From Deltaproteobacteria bacterium (lineage in GTDB: Bacteria > Myxococcota_A > Polyangia > DRWM01 > JAAZOP01), in NCBI GenBank assembly GCA_016218765.1, contig JACRCZ010000141.1:1-64000 (forward strand): DNA of 64,000 bases, read 5' to 3'. Every line of letters begins with the position of its first letter. The stretch's first letter is position 1. Below, piece after piece: positions 48,917 to 58,501 of this stretch. The notes beneath the pieces are model-generated. The model saw only the letters and a program-made list of their open reading frames with translations, searched no databases and had not been told where the DNA came from. A program made the position numbers and the translations under genes.

Positions 48917-50361
48917 CGTGCCAGCATCCCGTCGACCGTGGACTGAAGGGCTTCGGCGGTCGTTCCGGCGGCGACGCATGCGTCGCTCCAGGTGGAGGCC
49001 GGAGCGGGAAGGAGGTGAGTGCGGACGGCGTCGAGACCGACGGTGTCGACGGCGGCTGCGACGAGCAGCCCGGCCAGCGGGTAGGCGGTCGCCTCGGGGG
49101 TGCGGCGGAAGCCGGCGCCCAGAAGGTCGGCGAGGCGGGGTGGGGCGTCCAGGCGCTGCTTCCATTGGTCGAGGGTGGCGCCGCCGTACTGGCCGCTGGC
49201 CCAGACGGCCAGACCTTCGCCGACGAGCGCGGTGCCGGCGGGGCCCCAGGCGGCGTAGGCCAGGACGTGGGTTCCTTCGTGAACGACGAGAGTCTCGAGC
49301 GGGCCGCCGGGGGAGGGATCGGCGTGGAGGACGTGGAGGACGTTCGCGGAGACGACGGCGTAACCGTCGCCCTGGTCGCCGGTGAGCGAGAGCTTGCTGC
49401 GGCGATCGGGGTAGACATAGAGGGACAGGGAAGAGGGAGCGGCGAGGCCCAGTTTCTTCACGGCGACGGCGAGGCCGCGGAGAGCCGCGTCGATGACCTC
49501 GGCCTCGTCGCCGGCGGGCGCGAGCTGTTCGGGGAAGCCGAAGCGGACGGTCGCCGGCGTTGCGTCGCCGGCTGCGGGTGCGAGGGGGCGCTCGACGACG
49601 CGCCAGGCGATGCGGGGGGAGGGGGGATCCGGGAAGGCGGCCGCGACGGCGCCGGCGGGGGATCGTTCCCAGCGACCGGCCTGGAGGCGGCCGAAGGCGT
49701 TCGCGACGAGGATGGGTTCCTGGCCGTGCTGGACGCCGTTGATCTCGGCGACGGCGGCGGAGCCGGTGCCGGCGTAGAGGAGGAACTCGGGGTGGCCGGG
49801 GCCATTCGCGTCGGAGGCGCGGGCGGGGACGACGGCGATGACGCGCAGGTCGGTGCCGCGGAACTCGCGCTCGCCGAAGGCGAGGCGATCGGGGCCGAGA
49901 GAAAGCGGGAGGACGGGGGCGAGGCGGGCGACGACGGAGCTGACGTCGGGGCCGCCGTAGACGACGGGGTTGGGGGGCCATGCCGAGGCGCCGGCGGCGA
50001 CGTCGATGGAGTCGTCGAGGACGGTGGCCGAGGCCTTGAACAGCTCCCGGACGAGTCCGACCTGCGCGGCGACGATGCGATCGGCGCGATCGTCGCCGGC
50101 GGTGCCGAGGACGAAGGTGGGGATGCCGCGCGCGAGGAATTCGTTGGGGGTGGTGTTTATCGCTCCTGGGGCCGGGGCGGGTTCCGCCTCCGGGACATCG
50201 CCGCCGGAGGGCGCCGGGCGTGGCGCGGCCGGCGCGGCGTCGGCGACGGCCGGCGTGCCGGCTTCGCGTGCAGCTCCGTTCGGTGCGGGGGTTTCACGCG
50301 AGCGGGAGCAGGCGATGGGGAGGAGGAGAAGGTACACGGAGAGTCGGTGTGGCATGGTCAT
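48913..50361 (-). CDS. Lipoprotein with HExTH-like gluzincin metallopeptidase motif
   Basis: LLLLPIAC lipobox; VVHEGTHVLAYAAWG followed by LVGEGLAVWASG. Confidence 0.7.
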   Translation of the reverse strand: MTMPHRLSVYLLLLPIACSRSRETPAPNGAAREAGTPAVADAAPAAPRPAPSGGDVPEAEPAPAPGAINTTPNEFLARGIPTFVLGTAGDDRADRIVAAQVGLVRELFKASATVLDDSIDVAAGASAWPPNPVVYGGPDVSSVVARLAPVLPLSLGPDRLAFGEREFRGTDLRVIAVVPARASDANGPGHPEFLLYAGTGSAAVAEINGVQHGQEPILVANAFGRLQAGRWERSPAGAVAAAFPDPPSPRIAWRVVERPLAPAAGDATPATVRFGFPEQLAPAGDEAEVIDAALRGLAVAVKKLGLAAPSSLSLYVYPDRRSKLSLTGDQGDGYAVVSANVLHVLHADPSPGGPLETLVVHEGTHVLAYAAWGPAGTALVGEGLAVWASGQYGGATLDQWKQRLDAPPRLADLLGAGFRRTPEATAYPLAGLLVAAAVDTVGLDAVRTHLLPAPASTWSDACVAAGTTAEALQSTVDGMLAR

Positions 50362-50501
50362 GGACCGGAGGATAGGCGGGCGGGGGCGCGTTGGGCAATG
50401 CGGCGGCTCCGACGTTCGTGCCGGGCGCACTTGCGCCGGCTGGGTGTGCGGACCATTCTTGTGCCCAAGCGCGGGGAGCGGGGGCGGTCCGGGGAGGGGA
50501 G

Positions 50502-51602
50502 ATGACGAAAAGATGGCTCGTGGCGGCGTGCGTGGCCCTCGGCGCCTGCGACGGGGGGACGGTGCTGACGGGGGACGGCGGCGGCGACCGCGCGGACGCG
50601 GTCGATGCGGACGCGGCGGGCGAGGACGCGGCGCCGAGCGACGGCGTGGACGGCGTCGTGGACGACGGCGGTGCGAGTGACGCGGCGAACGAGGACGCGG
50701 GAGTCGAGGCGTCCTGCACGACGGAGGCGCACTGGGAGCTGGAGCTGCGGACGATCGAGGAGGTCGACCTCGTCGACGTCGAGCCGGCCCGCTACGGCGC
50801 CACCGACCGGCTGCGGATCCAGGTGCGGCTGCGTTCGGCGTGCGAGCGGCTGGGCCGGGTGGACGTGGAGCTGACGGCCGGCGGTGCGACGGACTTCGCG
50901 AGCCTGAGGGCGTGGGCGTGGGTCCCGCGGGGCCTCGACTGCCCGCCGTCCGCGCCGCTGGTGCCGTGGATCGTGCTGTTTCCGGGGCGCGAGCAGGGGA
51001 ACTTCCGCGTGCTCGTGGAGGACGGCGGCAGCCCGGGCGGCGGCCTGCGGCTGGAGTACGGGCGCGAGATCGGCTGCTCGGGCATTCCGGAGTGCGAGTG
51101 CCACGCCGGCACGCCGGCGGGGACGGCGACGGAGGGCAGCCCCTGCGTGACGGACTGCTCGTGCGCCGAGGGGCTTTCCTGCATCGGGTCGTACGGCGTC
51201 GGCGGCCCGTACTGGGCGTGCGCGCGCCCGTGCAACGACCTCCTGGACTGCGGCCCGTACGAGATCTGCGAGGAACCCGTACCGGACGGCATGCCGTGGG
51301 TCTGCAGCGGGCCGACGGACCAGTGCTCGACCGACCGCCCGTGTCCCGACGGCTTCGACTGCGTGACCGACACGGGCGATGCGCCGAACGCGTGCGTCGA
51401 TCGGCGCGCCTGGGAGCCGCTCGGTACGCCCTGCGGCTGCGACGAGACTTGCGGCGGGGCGGGGAACTGCGTCGGCTCGACGGACCCGCCGGTGGCGCCG
51501 CGCTGCGTCATCCCATGCCTCCGCGATGTCGACTGCGACCCGGACGGCAGCTGGTTCTGCTCGTGGGACAACACGTGCCAATTCTCGGACGGGTACACGT
51601 AG
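50502..51602 (+). CDS. Cys-rich lipoprotein with acidic linker
   Basis: MTKRWLVAACVALGAC; Asp/Ala-rich linker; Cys pairs CVTDCSCAEGLSC, CNDLLDCGPYEIC, CLRDVDCDPDGSWFCSWDNTC. Confidence 0.75.
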   Translation: MTKRWLVAACVALGACDGGTVLTGDGGGDRADAVDADAAGEDAAPSDGVDGVVDDGGASDAANEDAGVEASCTTEAHWELELRTIEEVDLVDVEPARYGATDRLRIQVRLRSACERLGRVDVELTAGGATDFASLRAWAWVPRGLDCPPSAPLVPWIVLFPGREQGNFRVLVEDGGSPGGGLRLEYGREIGCSGIPECECHAGTPAGTATEGSPCVTDCSCAEGLSCIGSYGVGGPYWACARPCNDLLDCGPYEICEEPVPDGMPWVCSGPTDQCSTDRPCPDGFDCVTDTGDAPNACVDRRAWEPLGTPCGCDETCGGAGNCVGSTDPPVAPRCVIPCLRDVDCDPDGSWFCSWDNTCQFSDGYT

Positions 51603-51641
51603 GGGAGCGGTGGAGCGGGAGAGCGGTGGAGCGGTGGAGGC

Positions 51642-51679
51642 CCGGACCAACCACTCGACCCGGACGACCAACCAACAAC
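51642..51679 (+). repeat. 38-bp dispersed repeat family F, copy 2
   Basis: CCGGACCAACCACTCGACCCGGACGACCAACCAACAAC; preceded by GGAGCGGTGGAGCGGGAGAGCGGTGGAGCGGTGG words (51604-51638). Confidence 0.9.
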
Positions 51680-51760
51680 TTGTCCCGGACGTCCAACGAC
51701 CCCCCCCTCCCTTGCCCTTCTCCCCCTCCCTCTGATACCTCCTTCTCCCGGAGGTGGCTC

Positions 51761-52189
51761 ATGGCGCACAAGTTCCCGTCGGCGGAGTGGGTGGCGGCGT
51801 TCAAGGACGCGGTGAACGGCAATCCGGCGTACAAGGCGTCGGGGCGCGAGTGGACGCACGGGGTGATCACGCTGGTCGTCTCGGCGAATCCCGGCCTCGG
51901 CCTGGCCGAGGATACGTGCATGTGGCTCGACCTGCACCAGGGGGTCTGCCGCGAGGCAAAGATCGTGGGGCGCACCGAGGCCGACAAGGGCTCGGCGTTC
52001 ATCATCGTCGGCGACTACGCGCGTTGGAAGCAGGTCATCCGCAAGGAGCTGGAGCCGATCAAGGGGCTGATGCAGGGCAAGCTCAAGCTGGCCAAGGGTC
52101 AGCTCCCGGTCATCGTGCGCTTCGTGCAGGCGGCGCGGGACTTGGTCGAATCGGCGACGATGGTGCCGACGACGTTCCTGGGCGACTAG
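51761..52189 (+). CDS. SCP2 sterol-binding-like protein
   Basis: 143 aa; ADKGSAFIIVGDYARWKQVIRKELEPIKGLMQGKLKLAKGQLPVIVRFVQAARDL pattern; RBS gaggtggctc. Confidence 0.65.
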   Translation: MAHKFPSAEWVAAFKDAVNGNPAYKASGREWTHGVITLVVSANPGLGLAEDTCMWLDLHQGVCREAKIVGRTEADKGSAFIIVGDYARWKQVIRKELEPIKGLMQGKLKLAKGQLPVIVRFVQAARDLVESATMVPTTFLGD

Positions 52190-52200
52190 GGCGGCCGGCC

Positions 52201-53364
52201 ATGGCGTACGACGACAGCTTGTCGTTCCTGCACTTCGCGCCGACGCGGGTGGTGTTCGGGGCGGGTGCCCTGTCCGAGGCCGGTCTGGAGCTGGACCGGC
52301 TGGGCGTGTCGCGCGCGGTCATCGTCACCGACGCGGTCATCGCGGAGAAGACCGACCTCGTGGCGAAGCTCAAGGCGTCGCTGGGCGCGCGCTGCGCGGG
52401 CGTGTTCGCCGGCGCGGTCCCCGACTCGGGCCTGCACATCGTCGACGCCGGGGCCGCGGCCGCACGCCAGGCCGGCGCCGACAGCCTCGTGTCGCTGGGC
52501 GGCGGCTCGGCCATCGACACCGCGAAGGGGATGGCGGTGGTGCTGACCGAGGGCGGCTCGCTCATCGACCACCAGGGTTTCCAGAACCTGACGCGGCGGC
52601 AGACGCCGCACGTCTCGATCCCGACGACGCACGGCACGGGGAGCGAGGTCACGCGCTACGCGGTGATCAAGGACCACGAGGAGCGGCACAAGCTGTTGTT
52701 CGGGGACTTCCACCTGATCCCGGACGTCGCGATCCTGGACCCGGCGCTCACGGTCGGGATGCCGCCCGTGATCGCGGCGGGGACGACGCTGGACGCGCTG
52801 ACGCACGCGATCGAGGGGGCGCACTCGCTGCAGCGCAACCCGATCGCCGACGCCCTGGCGATCCACGCGGTGCGGCTGATCCGGCGCTGGCTGCCGCGGG
52901 CGATGTCCGCGCCGCGGGATCTGGCCGCGCGCGGGCAGCTCCTGCTGGCCTCGACGATGGCCGGAACGGCCTTCGACAACGCGCAGGTGGGGCTCGTGCA
53001 CGCGATCGCGCACTCGGTCGGCGCGCGTCACGGCGTCCATCACGGCCTGGCCAACGCAATCGCGCTGCCGCACGTCATCCGCTTCAACGCCCCCGATGCG
53101 GCGGACGTGTACGCCGAGCTGGCGCGGGCGGCGGGCGTGACGGCGGCGACGTCCGACGAGGAGGCCACCGAGGCCCTGGCGGTGGACGTCGCGGCGGTGG
53201 CGAAGGCGGCGGGTCTGCCCTCGCGCTACCGCGACGTCGGCGTGCCGGAGTCGGACCTGGAGGCGATCGCGGAGCTGGCGATCACGGACGGCTCGATCGT
53301 CTACAACCCGCGCATGGCGATGGACCCGGCGCTGGTGCTCGAGGTGCTGCGGGCGGCGTGGTAG
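52201..53364 (+). CDS. Iron-containing alcohol dehydrogenase
   Basis: LGGGSAIDTAKGMAV, IPTTHGTGSEVTRYAVI, DALTHAIEG, GLVHAIAHSVGARHGVHHGLANAIALPHVIRFN. Confidence 0.93.
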   Translation: MAYDDSLSFLHFAPTRVVFGAGALSEAGLELDRLGVSRAVIVTDAVIAEKTDLVAKLKASLGARCAGVFAGAVPDSGLHIVDAGAAAARQAGADSLVSLGGGSAIDTAKGMAVVLTEGGSLIDHQGFQNLTRRQTPHVSIPTTHGTGSEVTRYAVIKDHEERHKLLFGDFHLIPDVAILDPALTVGMPPVIAAGTTLDALTHAIEGAHSLQRNPIADALAIHAVRLIRRWLPRAMSAPRDLAARGQLLLASTMAGTAFDNAQVGLVHAIAHSVGARHGVHHGLANAIALPHVIRFNAPDAADVYAELARAAGVTAATSDEEATEALAVDVAAVAKAAGLPSRYRDVGVPESDLEAIAELAITDGSIVYNPRMAMDPALVLEVLRAAW

Positions 53365-53457
53365 GGGGGGCTCGGCGGTCGGCGGTCGGCGGTCGGGGGA
53401 ACGACGCGAACTCGAACCGGACGACGGCCACGACTTCGACGACGAGGGAAGACGGGG

Positions 53458-53889
53458 ATGGCGGACGAAGGGCCGGTGCGGATCACGCCGGGGGCGGAGG
53501 AGAGCGGGCTGGCCAACATGGTCGCGGACCTGGTGCGCCAGAACCTCGAGGCGCATCCCGAGCGGAGCTCGGCGCTGGCGGGGCTCGACCTGTGGCTGGG
53601 GATCGATGCGACGGACGTCGAGCTGGGGTTGACGCTGGTGTTCGAGGGGGGTCGGCTGACGGTGGTCGACGGGATCCTGCCGCGCGCGGAGGTGGTCGTG
53701 ACGGCGACGTCGGACGCCATTCTGGACATGTCGCTGGTGCGCATCGGGCGCAGCGGGCTGCCGGTGCTGTGGGATACGGCGGGCCGGCGGCTGGCGGGGC
53801 GGTTCCTGCGGGGCGAGCTCCGGATGAGCGGCGTCGGCGCGGCGGGGCGGTTGATGCGGGTGATGCGGCTTCTGTCGGTCGCGGAGTGA
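53458..53889 (+). CDS. Second SCP2-like/lipid-transfer-type small protein
   Basis: FEGGRLTVVDGILPRAEVVVTATSDAILDM...GELRMSG. Confidence 0.5.
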   Translation: MADEGPVRITPGAEESGLANMVADLVRQNLEAHPERSSALAGLDLWLGIDATDVELGLTLVFEGGRLTVVDGILPRAEVVVTATSDAILDMSLVRIGRSGLPVLWDTAGRRLAGRFLRGELRMSGVGAAGRLMRVMRLLSVAE

Positions 53890-53925
53890 CTTGACTGCGC
53901 TGACGGCGGGCGCACGATCCCGGCC

Positions 53926-54774
53926 ATGGATCTTCAACTTCAAGAACACGTCGTCCTGATCACGGGGGCTTCGGGCGGGATCGGCCGGGCGGTGGCCGAG
54001 GCGTTCGCGGCGGAGGGGGCACGCCCGGTGCTGCACGGGTTCCGACGCTTCGACGCGCTGCGGGAGTGGCTGGCGGAACAGCCGTGGCAGGAGCGGGCGG
54101 TTGCGGTACGGGCGGACCTGACGCAGGCGGCGGAGGCGGACGCGGCGTTCCGAGAGGCGGCGGAGCGTTTCGGGCGGGTGGACGCGTGCGTGGCCAACGC
54201 GGGAGCGTGGCCGACGACGGATCTCCCGATCGACCAGGTGCCGGAGGAGCGGCTGCGGGGGACGGTCGAGGCGAACCTGTGGAGCGCGATCTGGACGGCG
54301 CGGGCGTTCTTCGGGGCGTTGCGGCGCAGCGGGCCGCGGGCGGACGGGCGAGGTGCGACGCTGGTGTTCACGGGGTCCACGGCGGGGCGGTTCGGCGAGC
54401 GCGGGCGGGTCGACTACTCGCTGAGCAAGGCGGCGCTCTACGGACTGGTGCGGTCGCTCAAGAACGAGATCGTGGCGCTGGACCCGTACGGGCGGGTGAA
54501 CATGGTCGAGCCTGGGTGGACGGCGACGGCGCGGGCGTTGCCGGAGCTGTCGAAGCCGGAGACGGTGCGGCGGATCGTGCGGACGATGCCGGTGCGCCAG
54601 ATCGCGCGGCCGGCGGACATCGCGCGCGCGATGGTGCTGCTGTGCTCGCCGGCGGCGTCGCGGCACATCTCGGGCGAGGTCCTGACGGTGGCGGGCGGAA
54701 TGGAAGGCCGCGTGCAGTGGGAGCCCGAGCAGATCGACGCGGCCGCGGTGCGGCGACGGCTGGACGAGGAATAG
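53926..54774 (+). CDS. SDR family oxidoreductase
   Basis: LITGASGGIGRAVAEAF, NAGAWP, SKAALYGLVRSL, HISGEVLTVAGGM. Confidence 0.92.
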   Translation: MDLQLQEHVVLITGASGGIGRAVAEAFAAEGARPVLHGFRRFDALREWLAEQPWQERAVAVRADLTQAAEADAAFREAAERFGRVDACVANAGAWPTTDLPIDQVPEERLRGTVEANLWSAIWTARAFFGALRRSGPRADGRGATLVFTGSTAGRFGERGRVDYSLSKAALYGLVRSLKNEIVALDPYGRVNMVEPGWTATARALPELSKPETVRRIVRTMPVRQIARPADIARAMVLLCSPAASRHISGEVLTVAGGMEGRVQWEPEQIDAAAVRRRLDEE

Positions 54775-54780
54775 GGCAGG

Positions 54781-54812
54781 TTCGCGCAGCGGCGCAAAGG
54801 CGCAGAGGGGCG
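54781..54812 (+). repeat. Dispersed repeat family B copy (TTCGCGCAGCGGCGCAAAGGCGCAGAGGGG)
   Basis: Starts about 7 bp after the SDR stop codon. Confidence 0.75.
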
Positions 54813-54856
54813 GGGGGGGTGCGGGTCACGCAGGGGTCGGGCGGAACCCAGTCGCG

Positions 54857-55384
54857 CTACGGTTGGACTTCGAGCTGTTCACCCAGCTCGCGGATCTTGT
54901 CGAGGACTTCCTGCCGGCGCTCGTCGACCATGTCCGGGTCCTCGCCGAGATAACGCTGGTAGGCGCCGATGGCGCTGGCGACGTCGCCGAGCCGCTCGTG
55001 GCAGACGGCGAGGTTGTAGAGAATCGCGGCGCGCGGCGACAGCTCGTAGGCCTCGTTGAACTTGTCCAGCGCGGTGGCCCATTCGTCGACCTCGAATGCT
55101 CGCAGTCCCTCCTCGAACAGGTTCCTCGCCGCCTCGAGCCGCGGGTCGGGTGGGGGAGGGGGTGGGGGCAGGGGGATGGGCGGTTGCCCCGGGAGCGGCG
55201 GTCGCACGCCCGCCGCGGAGCCTTCGCCTTCCGACCGATCGGAAAGAGCCGAGTGGGCGACGTGCGCCTCGTACGCGGTCCGCACGGCCTCGTCCTGAGC
55301 CGGGCCCGCGCACGCGGCGGCGAGGAGGGCGGCGAGTAGCAGGACCGCTCGTGCCGTTTCCCATCTGTGTTCATCTGTGTTCAT
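54857..55384 (-). CDS. TPR lipoprotein whose start and N-terminus lie in a family A repeat
   Basis: MNTDEHRWETARAVLLLAALLAAACAGP; TPR-like FEEGLRAFEVDEWATALDKFNEAYELSPRAAILYNLAVCHERLG. Confidence 0.75.
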   Translation of the reverse strand: MNTDEHRWETARAVLLLAALLAAACAGPAQDEAVRTAYEAHVAHSALSDRSEGEGSAAGVRPPLPGQPPIPLPPPPPPPDPRLEAARNLFEEGLRAFEVDEWATALDKFNEAYELSPRAAILYNLAVCHERLGDVASAIGAYQRYLGEDPDMVDERRQEVLDKIRELGEQLEVQP

Positions 55385-55440
55385 CTGTGGTTGCCTTGTC
55401 CCCTCCGCGCCCTTTCCCCATCTGTGTTCATCTGTGGTTT
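55361..55440 (-). repeat. Dispersed repeat family A, two adjacent copies (55361-55392, 55419-55440)
   Basis: CCATCTGTGTTCATCTGTGTTCATCTGTGG and CCATCTGTGTTCATCTGTGG. Confidence 0.9.
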
Positions 55441-55474
55441 CTTCTTCCCCTCTCCGCGCCTCCCCGGCCGGGGT

Positions 55475-56677
55475 TCACCCTGCGGCATCCGCATCGATGC
55501 GCCGCAGGAGGCGCAGGGTGAAGTCGAGGGTGTGATCGAGGGCGCGGGGGTCGATGTTGTCGGGGGAGTCGGTGTGCCAGTGGTAGTTGGGCGGGTAGTC
55601 GTCCTCGTCGAGGGCGAGGAGCGCCATGGCGCGCAGGCCGCGCACGGCGGGGACGAGGGCGTCGGTCGCGAAGGTCATGGTGTACGGCCGTACGGGGGGC
55701 GCGCCGTCCTCGGTGGCGACCTCGCGGCAGAAGCGCACGAACTTCCCGTCGTACGGAATGCGTCGCAGGAAGCCTTCGCCGGTGCACCAGCGCAGCGAGC
55801 CGGCGCCGACGGTGTCGATGGCGAGATACCAGGTGTGGAAGGCGTCCAGCTCGGCGGCGTGGCGGTCGCAGAAGTCGAGGGCGCCGCCGAGCATGGCTTC
55901 CTCGCAGCCGGTGGCGACGACCCAGACCTCGGTGTGCGGGAGCGGCGCGGCGGCGAGGCGGTCGGCGGCGGCGAGCATGACGGCGACGCCGGAAGCGTCG
56001 TCGGAGGCGCCGGGAACGGGATCGGAGAAGGCGGCGCGGCCCATCTGGAGGGCGACGAAGGCGTGGAGCTGGGCGAGGGCCCACTGCGGGAGGCGGGTAG
56101 GCAGGCCGGCGAGGCCGAGGGCCTGGAGGGCGGTCTGGGCGACGCCGCTCCAGAACACGAGCTGCACGGGGTTGGGCGCGCCGCCCAGCTCGCGCCGGAA
56201 GAAGCGTGCCGCCGCCTTGGCGCGCTCGGGGGCGAAGAAGAGCGGCGGGCCCTCGCGCGCGACATCGACGTGCGCCATGAGCACGACCCGCTCCCGCACC
56301 TCGCCGGCGGCGGGGATGCGCGCGACGACGTTCTGCGAGGGGCCGGCGGGCAGCAGCTTCGCCAACCAGAACCAGCGGCTTTCCAGGTCGCCGAAGAAAG
56401 AGGCGTTGGCCGCGGCGGAGAGCGCGGTCCCCAGCCACGGCGCGGCGAGGCCGACGGTGCCGGCGGCCCAAAGCACGCCGGCGTGGGCGGCGAAGCGCGC
56501 GTAGCCGTTGGACTGGAAGCGGAACGACTCGGTCGAAGGCTGGAGTCCGAGCGCCGCCAAACGGGAGGCGACGTGCTCGTGCCCGCGCCGCTCGCCCTCG
56601 GAACACGGCAGTCGCGGGGGGAGGGCGCAGAGGGTGCGGATCTCATCCATCATGTCGATGCGTGTGGGGTTGTCCAT
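55475..56677 (-). CDS. M28-family aminopeptidase-like protein
   Basis: VVLMAHVDVAR, GASDDASGVAVMLAAADRL, ATGCEEAMLGGALDF, YHWHTDSPDNID. Confidence 0.85.
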   Translation of the reverse strand: MDNPTRIDMMDEIRTLCALPPRLPCSEGERRGHEHVASRLAALGLQPSTESFRFQSNGYARFAAHAGVLWAAGTVGLAAPWLGTALSAAANASFFGDLESRWFWLAKLLPAGPSQNVVARIPAAGEVRERVVLMAHVDVAREGPPLFFAPERAKAAARFFRRELGGAPNPVQLVFWSGVAQTALQALGLAGLPTRLPQWALAQLHAFVALQMGRAAFSDPVPGASDDASGVAVMLAAADRLAAAPLPHTEVWVVATGCEEAMLGGALDFCDRHAAELDAFHTWYLAIDTVGAGSLRWCTGEGFLRRIPYDGKFVRFCREVATEDGAPPVRPYTMTFATDALVPAVRGLRAMALLALDEDDYPPNYHWHTDSPDNIDPRALDHTLDFTLRLLRRIDADAAG

Positions 56678-56741
56678 GGGGTGGATGTTCGTGCGTTCAT
56701 GGGGCGGCGTCAACGACGGGAGGGGGGGAGAGGGAAAAGAG

Positions 56742-56822
56742 GAACCACCGATGGACACCGATGGGGGGGAGGGGAGGAAGAGGAGAGGAGAAGCCACAGA
56801 TGAACACAGATGAACACAGATA
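56742..56822 (+). repeat. Dispersed repeat family A, one CACCGATG copy and one CACAGATG copy in tandem
   Basis: GAACCACCGATGGACACCGATGGGG and AAGCCACAGATGAACACAGATGAACACAGAT. Confidence 0.88.
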
Positions 56823-56914
56823 CGGGAGAGGGGGAGGGAACGGGACGAGGTGCTATCGGGGTGGGGGCGCGAGGGGGTAGGATCGGGGTAGCGGTGCGCG
56901 ACGCGGGGAGGTGG

Positions 56915-58474
56915 ATGGTGCGTGCGGCCCGGGTCGTGACGGCGGTTTGCGTGGCGGCGGCGGCGTCCGTGTCCGTGGCGGACGAGTCGGAGACGGAGGT
57001 CGGGCTCGGGCACTGGGGCCACTGGCCGGAGCTGGCGGTGGGGCCGGCGGGCGAGCTGCACATGGTCTATCAGAAGTGCGCCGACGCGGCCGGGCACCGG
57101 CCGTGCTCGACGTGGTATCGCCGGTGGGACGGCGCCTGGGGCCCCGAGGAGGAAATCCCGGATTCGGGCGAGGCCTCGATCGAGCCGGCCAACGGGGTGC
57201 CGACGCACCCGCGGGTGGCGGTCGACGACGGGGGAGGGATCCACGTCGCCTGGGCGGGGCCGCTCGGTCGATCCGCGACAGCCGTGCGTTACGCGCGGCG
57301 CGACGGGGCGGGGTGGGCCGCGCGGGAGACGATCGGCACGCAGCCGACCGAGGGCCTGGACCTCGAGAGTTTCGGCGGGAGGGTGTTCGTTGCGGCGCAG
57401 ATCCTGACGGGCGCGGCTCCGCCGGACGACTACGAGATCCGGGTCTACGCGCGCGACGCGGACGGGACGGGGACGTGGACGCAGACGGCGGTGGGGGACA
57501 AGGGCAACGTGGTGGAGCTGGCCCGCTCGTTCCGCGGCGACCGGCTGCTCCTGGCGTGGTGGTGGTCCTCGCGCTTCGTGGGGTACCGGCTGCACGAGTA
57601 CGTGACGGAGTGGGGGCCGGAGACGCAGATCCGGATCCACCCCGCGCTGCCGGACGCGTACAGCGGCGCGCAGCCGTCGCTGGTCGAGGATCGCGACGGC
57701 GGGCGATGGCTGGCCTTCGCCGCGTGGGAGCGGATCACCGGCCTGGACTACGAGATCCGCGACATCCGCGTGCGCGAGCCGGGGGGCGGGTTCGTGACGC
57801 TGAGCGCCGAGCCCCTCTTTCCGGGGCCGCATTCGGACCCGCGCGTCGGGACCGACGGGAGCGGGAACGTCTACGTGATCTGGCGCGACGAGGCGCGCCG
57901 GATGCGCTACGCCAACCGCCTCGCGGCGCGAGGCACCTGGGTGACGGACGGGATCTTCCCCACCGCCTCGCAGGTCGACCAGCCGGCGCTGGCGATTGCG
58001 CCGGAGTGGCATCACCTGGTGTGGCGGGACGGCGACGGGACGCTGCGGCACAACCCGCGGCCGGTGACGCCGCCGGGCGCGGACGCGGACGCGGACGGTG
58101 GACCCTCCGACGCCGAGGACGGTTTCGACGGCGCCGACGCTTCCGGGGAGGCCGACGTGGAGGCGGCGGACGGCGACGGGGCGGCCGAAGGCGCGGCGGA
58201 CGCCTGGGGCGCGGACGACGGGACCGCGGAGAACGGCGCGTGCGAGGCCGTGTCGTGCCACGCGACGTGCCGCGAATGGGGCGAGGGCGGCGGGCAGTGC
58301 CGGGGCGGTCTGTGCGTGTGCGTGGACGCGTCGGGCGGGGCCGCGGACGGGTGCGGGTGTCGGGCTGCGGGCGAGGCCGGGGGCGCGGGCGTGGGCGCCG
58401 CGGTCGCGCTCGGGCTGTGGATCCTGCGCGCGGGAGCGCGCCATCGGAAACGGGTGCGAAGCGGGCGGCGTTGA
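56915..58474 (+). CDS. Secreted propeller-like protein with MYXO-CTERM-like tail
   Basis: Signal peptide MVRAARVVTAVCVAAAASVSVA; C-terminus DGCGCRAAGEAGGAGVGAAVALGLWILRAGARHRKRVRSGRR. Frame open from ATG 56810 in the repeat. Confidence 0.75.
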   Translation: MVRAARVVTAVCVAAAASVSVADESETEVGLGHWGHWPELAVGPAGELHMVYQKCADAAGHRPCSTWYRRWDGAWGPEEEIPDSGEASIEPANGVPTHPRVAVDDGGGIHVAWAGPLGRSATAVRYARRDGAGWAARETIGTQPTEGLDLESFGGRVFVAAQILTGAAPPDDYEIRVYARDADGTGTWTQTAVGDKGNVVELARSFRGDRLLLAWWWSSRFVGYRLHEYVTEWGPETQIRIHPALPDAYSGAQPSLVEDRDGGRWLAFAAWERITGLDYEIRDIRVREPGGGFVTLSAEPLFPGPHSDPRVGTDGSGNVYVIWRDEARRMRYANRLAARGTWVTDGIFPTASQVDQPALAIAPEWHHLVWRDGDGTLRHNPRPVTPPGADADADGGPSDAEDGFDGADASGEADVEAADGDGAAEGAADAWGADDGTAENGACEAVSCHATCREWGEGGGQCRGGLCVCVDASGGAADGCGCRAAGEAGGAGVGAAVALGLWILRAGARHRKRVRSGRR

Positions 58475-58501
58475 TTCGGCGGCACGAGTGCCCTATCAAG
58501 C

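Noticed and set aside
56810-56914. N-terminal extension MNTDTGEGEGTGRG of the MYXO-CTERM-like protein
   Set aside because: Repeat-derived; a clear signal peptide starts at MVRAARV (56915) after GGGGAGG.
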